10,683 bases of DNA, from positions 1-10,683 of the forward strand of contig JAOAPG010000356.1 of the NCBI GenBank assembly GCA_025462785.1, in the 5' to 3' direction. This DNA is from Acidobacteriaceae bacterium (GTDB lineage Bacteria; Acidobacteriota; Terriglobia; Terriglobales; Acidobacteriaceae). Numbering within the stretch: position 1 is the first letter of the stretch; every line of letters starts with the position of its first letter. This document shows, piece after piece, positions 5,247-10,683 of the stretch. The position numbers and the translations under genes are program-made. The notes below the pieces were generated by a model. The model was not told where the DNA came from and searched no databases. It saw only the letters and a list, made by a program, of their open reading frames with translations.

Positions 5247-6278
5247 ATGGAACACTACTCCATCCTGGATCCCGGCTCCCAAAAGCATGGTTCTCAAGAT
5301 CATAGCTCTCGAGGATTCGCCAAAGTCCCTCTTCCGTTGATTCAGCAGGAAGAAGCTTCTCTGCAAATAACTTCTCTATCTGCACCCGCTCCTCCCAGCC
5401 CAGCAACTTCCGCGCTTGCCAAAGAGCTCGACGGGGAGTCGCTGGCAGAAGTGGCCGAACGCGATCTGCGCGCCACGCTTCAGCTGTTAGTCGAGCGAGC
5501 TCAATACATTACCGGAGCGTCGGCGGCATCCATCGCGATACGTAAGGGCGAAGCTATGGTTTGCGCTGCGCGGATAGGTCAGGCTGCGCCTGAGATCGGA
5601 ACTCGACTGCAAATCAATGCTGGACTTACTGGTGAGAGCATTCGCACACGAGAAACTTTGCGTTGTGAAAATGCCGAAACTGATTCGCGCGTAAATCAGG
5701 AAAGCTGCCGGACACTGGGAATTGTGTCAGTGATGGTGATGCCGCTGGTGCATCAGCAGGAAGTTACAGGAGTATTCGAATTACTTTCGAGCAGACCTAA
5801 CGCTTTCGAAGAACGGGATGTCGAGGCGTTGCAGCATCTTCGGGAGATGGTTCAAACTGCCATCGAGCGGGCGGTTGCAATCAAATGCAGCGCTGATGAG
5901 ATTGCCACTAAAAACCTGGCGCTAGTGCCTGATGAGATTGAAGTTGAACAACCTAAAGCCGAAGAAACCGCGAGCGCTGTTGAGGCGCCGTCGGTATCCT
6001 CGATTCAAATTGGCGAGCCTGCAGGTCAAATAACGAAACCGATCAATATACGAACGTGTGCGGGCTGCGGGTTCCCAGTTTCGGAGGGACGTAAGCTGTG
6101 TTTGGATTGTGAAGCCGCCGAAGAACAAAATCTGGCGGGTAGCCGCCCTCCAGCATGGTTAGCCGAATCGAGTGGCCGAAAACAACAAAGCTGGCTGCGA
6201 GCGAATATTTACACTGTCGGCACAGTATTGATTCTGGTCGCCACGATTGCTGTCTTCCTGTTGAGAGGGCATTTCTAA
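5247..6278 (+). CDS. GAF-domain, zinc-ribbon, membrane-anchored protein
   Basis: The product is 343 aa. Residues 1-70 are a low-complexity, Pro/Ser/Gln-rich head. A GAF domain follows (about 72-212), a small-molecule or redox sensor fold, with recognisable INAGLTGESIRT, VSVMVMPLVHQQEVTGVFEL and the closing helix. An acidic linker (about 215-260) leads to a four-cysteine zinc ribbon, C271-x2-C274-x10-C285-x2-C288. One membrane helix (about 321-339) sits at the extreme C-terminus, so the protein should be tail-anchored with the GAF and zinc parts in the cytoplasm. There is no kinase, cyclase or DNA-binding domain, so it is probably a sensor or adaptor. The start ATG 5247 has no good ribosome-binding site; the strong AGGAGG at 5200 serves an in-frame ATG at 5217 cut off by TAG. 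A hybrid sensor kinase begins 172 nt downstream and could be a partner. I do not recognise a named family for the whole protein. Confidence 0.8.
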   Translation: MEHYSILDPGSQKHGSQDHSSRGFAKVPLPLIQQEEASLQITSLSAPAPPSPATSALAKELDGESLAEVAERDLRATLQLLVERAQYITGASAASIAIRKGEAMVCAARIGQAAPEIGTRLQINAGLTGESIRTRETLRCENAETDSRVNQESCRTLGIVSVMVMPLVHQQEVTGVFELLSSRPNAFEERDVEALQHLREMVQTAIERAVAIKCSADEIATKNLALVPDEIEVEQPKAEETASAVEAPSVSSIQIGEPAGQITKPINIRTCAGCGFPVSEGRKLCLDCEAAEEQNLAGSRPPAWLAESSGRKQQSWLRANIYTVGTVLILVATIAVFLLRGHF

Positions 6279-6450
6279 GTTGTAACTGGTGAATATTCGT
6301 TCGCACCGAAGTGCATAGCCTTCCCTAAACCGAACCTGTCCTGAATCGGCATCTCTTTAACACGTCTTGCGCTCCCCTCGTTCGATTTCCTGACGTGGAC
6401 CTTCGTGAATCTCCGATGTACAAGGCATTCGCCTAGTTCGCGCAATCGCC

Positions 6451-7236
6451 ATGCCCATCGCATCCTCAAAACGTTATAAGCCTCTATCTAACGAAATGCT
6501 TAGCAAACTGGGTCGTGCCGCGCAGCAATCGGCCGACTTGATTGTCATTACCGATCGCTCAGGAGTCATAGAGCACGTAAATCCCGCGTTTGAAAATCTA
6601 ACTGGCTATTCCCGCGCTGAGGTTATTGGGGAAACTCCGCGGATTCTAAAGTCTGAAACTCAAGCCGCCGCAATCTTTCCTGACATGTGGCAGACGATTT
6701 TGGCGGGAAACATTTTTCGAGGAACCATCTGCAATCGCAAGAAAAACGGCGAAACCTTCACTGTCGAGAAAGTGATCCCTTCCTTGCGCGGCAAGGATGG
6801 GGAAATCACTCACTTTATTTCCACTGATCGGGACATTACCGAGCGGCTGAGGCTCGAGGGCGAACTGCAGCAAGCCCGGAAAATGGACGCCATCGGCCGA
6901 TTGGCGGGAGGAGTGGCTCACGATTTCAATAACTTGCTCTTGGTCATCAGCGCCTATGCCGAACTGATGCTGGATTCGCTGGCCGTTGAGCATCCCCTAA
7001 GACGAAATGTGAATGAGATCTTGACTGCGTCGCGGCGCGCTGCGGATCTGACTCGTCAACTGCTTACGTTTGGCCGCAAGCACCTGCAGGCGCTTCAGTT
7101 GCTCGATTTGAACGCCATCGTCGATGAAATCAGCAGAATGCTGCCTCGCCTGATTGGGGAAGACATTGAACTGGTTGTCGTGCCGGGCAAGAACCTGGGT
7201 TGTGTAAGAGCGGATCCTAGCCAAATGAACAAGTAG
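6451..7236 (+). CDS. Hybrid kinase N-terminal part: PAS and HisKA
   Basis: This is the 261-aa first part of the broken kinase. A PAS domain (about 23-135) contains DRSGVIEHVNPAFENLTGYSRAEVIGETPRIL and the closing DITERLRLE, typical of a cytoplasmic sensor. The dimerisation domain follows, with phospho-acceptor H157 in GRLAGGVAHDFNNLL, the HDFNNLL form seen in hybrid and NtrB-like kinases. The frame stops at the beginning of HATPase_c, just before the N-box Asn, so this piece alone cannot bind ATP. There is no membrane segment, so the sensor is soluble. Start ATG 6451 has only a weak ribosome-binding site; another in-frame ATG at 6496 would still keep the whole PAS. A 172-nt gap separates it from the GAF protein upstream, on the same strand. 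Confidence 0.75.
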   Translation: MPIASSKRYKPLSNEMLSKLGRAAQQSADLIVITDRSGVIEHVNPAFENLTGYSRAEVIGETPRILKSETQAAAIFPDMWQTILAGNIFRGTICNRKKNGETFTVEKVIPSLRGKDGEITHFISTDRDITERLRLEGELQQARKMDAIGRLAGGVAHDFNNLLLVISAYAELMLDSLAVEHPLRRNVNEILTASRRAADLTRQLLTFGRKHLQALQLLDLNAIVDEISRMLPRLIGEDIELVVVPGKNLGCVRADPSQMNK

Positions 7237-7238
7237 TT

Positions 7239-8033
7239 ATGAATCTGGCGGTGAATGCGCGCGATGCCATGCCACGCGGCGGAAGACTAACCATCGAAAC
7301 TGCTGATTCCAATCTGGATGACACCTATGTCCATCGCCGCCCAATGGTTCCTGCGGGAGATTATGTTCTGCTGGCTGTGTCCGACACGGGGCAGGGAATT
7401 GCGCCGCAACATCTGGCACATATCTTTGAGCCGTTCTATACAACCAAGCTAGATCGTGGCGGGACCGGGCTGGGGCTGGCGACGGTGTACGGCATCGTAA
7501 AGCAGAGTGGGGGATTCATCTGGGTCTACAGCGAGCCGGGGTTGGGAGCGATGTTCAAGACTTATCTTCCTCGCGTGCAGGACACTCCTGAAATACGGTC
7601 AATGGTTTCCGAGGACAGCGCTTTGCTGAGCGGCTGCGAGACCATTCTGCTGGTTGAAGATGAAGAAGCGGTTCGCCGATCAGCCGTAGAATTCCTGCAA
7701 CTAAATGGATACATCATTTTGCAAGCTAATAATGGAAATCAGGCGCTGCAGGTGGCGAGAGAATATAAGGGCAATATCGACTTAATGATTACAGACGTCG
7801 TAATGCCCCAATTGGGCGGTGCGAAACTAGCGGAACAGCTTGTTGCAGAACGGCCCGATATGGAGGTGCTGTTCGTGTCCGGATATGCAGAGAGTACTGT
7901 GTTACGCCATGGGAACATCGATATCGTCGCGCGATTTTTGCAAAAGCCCTTTTCCCTGAAGCTCGCTCAGAAGATTCGCAAGGTTCTGGAATCTCGGGAA
8001 GCATCGGCAGCGGCCCTGGGCGCATCTGGTTAA
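7239..8033 (+). CDS. Hybrid kinase C-terminal part: HATPase and REC
   Basis: The second part opens directly in the N-box (NLAVNARDAM) and has a G1 box DTGQGI (about 49-54 of this frame), an F-box-like FEPFYTTK and a G2 box GGTGLGLA (about 74-81). A receiver domain follows (about 126-252) with acidic pocket E-D-E, phospho-acceptor D186 in LMITDVVMP, SGY in place of the conserved Thr region, and K in LQKPF. A receiver fused behind a kinase usually controls phosphotransfer or passes phosphate to an Hpt protein; none is visible nearby. The nominal ATG 7239 is the Met of the original VVMNL motif and has no ribosome-binding site, so translation from here is doubtful. Domain identity is certain; independent expression is not. 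Confidence 0.75.
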   Translation: MNLAVNARDAMPRGGRLTIETADSNLDDTYVHRRPMVPAGDYVLLAVSDTGQGIAPQHLAHIFEPFYTTKLDRGGTGLGLATVYGIVKQSGGFIWVYSEPGLGAMFKTYLPRVQDTPEIRSMVSEDSALLSGCETILLVEDEEAVRRSAVEFLQLNGYIILQANNGNQALQVAREYKGNIDLMITDVVMPQLGGAKLAEQLVAERPDMEVLFVSGYAESTVLRHGNIDIVARFLQKPFSLKLAQKIRKVLESREASAAALGASG

Positions 8034-8054
8034 TACGCCGGCTCGCAACTCTCG

Positions 8055-8060
8055 TATAAT
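8055..8060 (+). promoter_or_regulatory. Perfect -10 box before the ArnT-like gene
   Basis: TATAAT lies 15 nt before the ATG at 8076. No good -35 stands 16-18 nt upstream (the region falls across the kinase stop codon). If used, transcription would begin near 8067, giving a leader of only about 9 nt. That agrees with the lack of a strong Shine-Dalgarno before this gene. Confidence 0.45.
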
Positions 8061-8075
8061 GAGAGCTGGAATTGC

Positions 8076-9941
8076 ATGAGCTTGTCCGTCACCTCACTCA
8101 ATCGTGCTGCTGTCGCAGAATCCGTTCCTGTTCTCTTATTCCCCGCCAAATCGAAGTTTAGATGGAGCTCGGCACTCATCATTGTCGTGTTCTGGGTGGC
8201 GATTTATTTCGCTGGAATTTTTACTCCTCCGCTGTTGGACGACGTGGATACCATTCACGCCGAAGCTGCGCGAGAAATGGTTTTGCAACATGACTGGGTT
8301 ACTCTGCACACCGACGGCATACGTTATCTGGAAAAAGCTCCGCTGATGTATTGGGCGGTCGCGGCCAGTTATAAGTTGTTCGGCGTGCACGACTGGAGTA
8401 CGCGGCTGCCACTCATGCTCGGCGTGCTGCTCTTGCTTTTTGCTGTCTATGGCTTAGGTAAACGGTACTACGGAGAGCGCGGCGGATTTTATTCCGCCAT
8501 GGTGCTGGGGACGTGTGTCGGTCCGTATATCTTCACCCGCTTTGAAATCCCGGATGTCATTGTCGGCCTGTGGCTTGCGGTTGGCGCGTATTTCTTTTTG
8601 CGATCGCTCGACGAGGAAGAGCCCTCGCGCCTGACCTGTTGGGGATTCGCTGCTACCTGTGCGTTGAATGTCCTTACCAAGAGCCTGATTGGGCTGGTGT
8701 TTCCTTTTGCCGCGATTGGGCTTTACCTGCTTCTTACCCGGAATCTGCGGCACTTATTGAAGTTACGGCTCCTTTCGAGCACGCTGGTTTTTTTCGCAAT
8801 AGCAGCACCGTGGCATATTCTCGCGGCTCTGCGCAATCCGAGCCAAGGCGCTGTCCGTGGATTTCTCTGGTTCTATTTTGTGAACGAGCAGTTCCTGCGT
8901 TACGTCAACAAACGCGTTCCCGCCGGCTACGACACCGTTCCGCTATTTATTTTCTGGGCATTGTTGCTGGTTTGGCTGGTTCCCTGGGCTGTATTTCTTC
9001 CGCAGGCTGTTCTGGAGGTTCTGGGGAAGTTGCGTAAATTACGCGCCGGGCTCAATCCGCAACAGCGAGCGAACTTATTTTTCTTCCTTTCCGTGCTCGT
9101 GATTTTGGTGTTCTTCAGCTTTTCGACTCGCCAGGAATACTACACGATACCCGCTGTACCAGGACTCGCCCTGCTGCTTGGTGGTTGGTTGGCAAAGGAA
9201 GCAGAGAGCGGGGAAGATTCAGCTTTGAGACGCGCTGGACGAAGCTCGTCTTTGGTTTTACTGCTGATCGTTGTGGCGGGATCGATTTTAGGACTGGCAG
9301 TGCTCTTCTCTTCTCGCGAGCCGGTACCGGGCACCGATCTAGCCGACTTATTGCAGAAGAATCCGACGGAATACGACCTCTCGTTGGGACATTTTCTCGA
9401 CCTTACTCCGGAGGCGATGGGCGCGTTTCGCATCCCCCTGCTTGGGGCCGTTGCTTCGCTTATGCTTGGAGCCAGCTTGAACTGGTTTTTCAGAAGGCGC
9501 GGCCAGCCGAGGTATGGCAATGCTGCGCTCGCATTGATGATGGTTGGGCTTTTGGCCTGCGTACACTCGGCTTTCGCCACGTTCTCTCCCATACTTTCGT
9601 CAAAACAACTTGCGGTGGCGATCGAAAAACACTATCAGCCCGGCGATGTGATCGTGGTTGATGGGCAATATCACGAAGCTTCGACTTTGAATTTCTACAC
9701 TGGTATTCCGCTGCACATCTTGCACGTGCCCAGCGGAAACCTGTGGTATGGATCGAAGTTTCCCGATGCGCTTCAGGTGTTTGAGACTCCCGAGACTTTA
9801 GCCGCTCTTTGGTCCGGACCATCGGTGGTGTTCTTGTGGGCTGATAATGCCGACCCTAAAGAACTGCAGGGTGTAGGTAAATATATGCTGGCGCACAGTG
9901 GAGGCAAGTTTATCTTCACCAACCGGGACCTTTCTCGGTGA
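8076..9941 (+). CDS. ArnT/PMT-type GT-C membrane glycosyltransferase
   Basis: This 621-aa polytopic inner-membrane protein belongs to the ArnT/dolichyl-phosphate-mannose mannosyltransferase-like superfamily (GT83/GT39). Such enzymes move a sugar from an undecaprenyl-phosphate carrier to lipid A or other acceptors on the periplasmic side. After a first helix (about 30-47), the first outer loop has the acidic catalytic motif D55-D56-V-D58 with E63, then the signature YLEKAPLMYWAVAASYKLFGVHDWSTRLP (about 88-116). Many hydrophobic helices follow, with the family-typical STRQEYYTIPAVPGLALLLG near the middle. The C-terminal region (from about 500) is a soluble periplasmic-type domain. It is slightly longer than E. 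coli ArnT. Start ATG 8076 fits the TATAAT just upstream and keeps the first helix. Its stop overlaps the next gene's GTG by 4 nt, so the two are translationally coupled. The sugar and acceptor cannot be read from the sequence. Confidence 0.87.
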   Translation: MSLSVTSLNRAAVAESVPVLLFPAKSKFRWSSALIIVVFWVAIYFAGIFTPPLLDDVDTIHAEAAREMVLQHDWVTLHTDGIRYLEKAPLMYWAVAASYKLFGVHDWSTRLPLMLGVLLLLFAVYGLGKRYYGERGGFYSAMVLGTCVGPYIFTRFEIPDVIVGLWLAVGAYFFLRSLDEEEPSRLTCWGFAATCALNVLTKSLIGLVFPFAAIGLYLLLTRNLRHLLKLRLLSSTLVFFAIAAPWHILAALRNPSQGAVRGFLWFYFVNEQFLRYVNKRVPAGYDTVPLFIFWALLLVWLVPWAVFLPQAVLEVLGKLRKLRAGLNPQQRANLFFFLSVLVILVFFSFSTRQEYYTIPAVPGLALLLGGWLAKEAESGEDSALRRAGRSSSLVLLLIVVAGSILGLAVLFSSREPVPGTDLADLLQKNPTEYDLSLGHFLDLTPEAMGAFRIPLLGAVASLMLGASLNWFFRRRGQPRYGNAALALMMVGLLACVHSAFATFSPILSSKQLAVAIEKHYQPGDVIVVDGQYHEASTLNFYTGIPLHILHVPSGNLWYGSKFPDALQVFETPETLAALWSGPSVVFLWADNADPKELQGVGKYMLAHSGGKFIFTNRDLSR

Positions 9942-10683
9942 GCACAGCGGCACTGTTTTGGCGGTTGCTCCTCGGGTTGGCGCTAATTGGGCTGACTTCT
10001 TCGACGATTTTTTTGATTATGGTTCTGGTTGCCGCCTGGCGTTATAAGCGTGCGGCTCGCGCGGAAAGGGCGGTCGCTGCGGCTACTCCTGAATCCTCTC
10101 TTCCTGCGGTCACTATCTTTAAGCCGATACACGGAATGGAACCTCGCCTCGCGGAAAATCTGGCGAGTTTCTTTCAGCAGAATTATCCAGCTTTCGAAAT
10201 CATCATTGGCGCGCGAGACGCCGCGAATCCTGCGGTGGCAATTGCGGAACGAGTACGCCAGCAGTATCCGCACGTGAAAAGCCGGATCATGTTCTCGGGG
10301 CCGCCGACCTGGCCCAACGCCAAAGTATTTTCTCTGGACAAGATGATCCCGCTTTCCTCTGCTGATTACTTCATAACAAGCGACAGCGATGTTGTAGTTT
10401 CGAAAGACTTCTTGCGCAATGTCATTCCTGTGCTGCTTCATCCGGAGATTGGGCTCGTGACTTGTCCTTATCGCGGCGTTTCTGCCGGCGATTTCTTTTC
10501 ATCGCTAGAAGCGTTGGGCATGTCGGTCGAAATGCCTTCGGGAGTGGTGGTCGCGGACATGGTGGAAGGAATTCGTTTTGCGCTCGGACCAGCGGTGGCT
10601 TTTCGTCGGGATGTACTGGAGAAGATTGGCGGGATCGCCGTCACTGCGGACTACTACTCCGACGATTACGAACTAGTAAATAA
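9938..10683 (+). CDS. hpnI: HpnI/ceramide-glucosyltransferase-like GT, 3' end missing
   Basis: This is a membrane-anchored GT-A glycosyltransferase (GT2/GT21 type) of which 248 complete codons are in the window; the frame is still open at the edge. A membrane helix lies near the N-terminus (about 8-33), then the catalytic domain starts with VTIFKPIHGMEPRLAENLASF. Visible motifs are D94 (GARDAANP), the metal-binding D149-S-D151 in ITSDSDV, LVTCPYRG, and D242-D243-Y in YYSDDYELVN. These match the D1, D2 and D3 motifs of ceramide glucosyltransferase and HpnI, which adds an N-acetylglucosaminyl unit to bacteriohopanetetrol. The last motif, Q/RxxRW, would lie beyond the edge. Start GTG 9938 overlaps the upstream stop as GTGA. 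Only the absence of a start ATG and of a stop in the window makes this gene easy to miss. The acceptor (hopanoid or another lipid) is inferred. Confidence 0.85.
   Translation, partial: MSTAALFWRLLLGLALIGLTSSTIFLIMVLVAAWRYKRAARAERAVAAATPESSLPAVTIFKPIHGMEPRLAENLASFFQQNYPAFEIIIGARDAANPAVAIAERVRQQYPHVKSRIMFSGPPTWPNAKVFSLDKMIPLSSADYFITSDSDVVVSKDFLRNVIPVLLHPEIGLVTCPYRGVSAGDFFSSLEALGMSVEMPSGVVVADMVEGIRFALGPAVAFRRDVLEKIGGIAVTADYYSDDYELVN

Larger units (their letters stand above)
6451..8033 (+). pseudogene. PAS-HisKA-HATPase-REC hybrid kinase, frameshifted
   Basis: Two adjacent frames together make one ordinary hybrid histidine kinase of about 527 aa. The first frame ends at TAG 7234-7236 after reading SQMNK. 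The second frame continues with MNLAVNARDAMP. Restoring one C near 7230 (AAC-CAA-GTA-GTT-ATG) yields SQMNQVVMNLAVNARDAMP, the standard N-box context of this kinase family. The frame offset is exactly one missing base. No slippery heptamer is present, and the second frame has no ribosome-binding site, so programmed frameshifting or an independent second gene is unlikely. The domains on both sides are otherwise intact with no other stops. This means either a very recent inactivation or a sequencing/assembly error at a CC dinucleotide. The two parts are described separately below. Confidence 0.85.

Noticed and set aside
7226..7240. Programmed -1 ribosomal frameshift joining the two kinase frames
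   Set aside because: No X-XXY-YYZ slippery heptamer and no obvious downstream stimulatory stem; a missing C explains the offset more simply.

Overview
The window looks like a chromosomal segment of a moderately GC-rich Gram-negative bacterium, most plausibly Acidobacteriota (Terriglobia/Koribacter-like). This is inference. It rests on paired short GC palindromes and AGCT-rich tandem repeats between genes, a DUF4397 lipoprotein, a hopanoid/ceramide-type glycosyltransferase, and a PhoB-PhoR-PhoU set without Pst transporter genes beside it. All supported genes lie on the + strand.

Layout. 1-334 is non-coding, with a degenerate AGCT tandem repeat, a composite REP-like palindrome pair and a weak Pho-box-like repeat. 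335-3673 is a phosphate-signalling block: an OmpR/PhoB-type response regulator, a PhoR-type membrane histidine kinase 7 nt downstream, and phoU after a 200-nt leader that contains a well-initiated 23-codon Cys-rich mini-ORF. 3934-4617 encodes a DUF4397 lipoprotein, preceded by a hairpin leader and followed by a strong intrinsic terminator (4644-4680). 4681-5246 holds no convincing gene but several hairpins and a promoter candidate. 5247-6278 encodes an unusual protein with a GAF domain, a four-Cys zinc ribbon and a C-terminal membrane anchor. 6451-8033 is a PAS-HisKA-HATPase-REC hybrid kinase broken by an apparent one-base deletion near 7230, exactly in the ATP-binding N-box. 8076-9941 encodes an ArnT/PMT-type membrane glycosyltransferase behind a perfect TATAAT. 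Overlapping it by 4 nt is the start of an HpnI/ceramide-glucosyltransferase-like gene that runs off the window end.

How they fit together. The first block is a phosphate-responsive two-component system with its usual negative modulator PhoU; PhoU normally couples PhoR to the Pst transporter, which must be elsewhere. The middle block is a second signalling neighbourhood (a GAF sensor followed by a hybrid kinase), although the kinase reads as broken here. The last block is a translationally coupled pair of envelope-lipid glycosyltransferases. I see no mobile element, CRISPR array, tRNA or rRNA. The points most worth checking are the kinase frameshift, the GAF/zinc-ribbon/membrane protein, the Cys-rich mini-ORF before phoU, and the structured 4.7-5.2 kb region.
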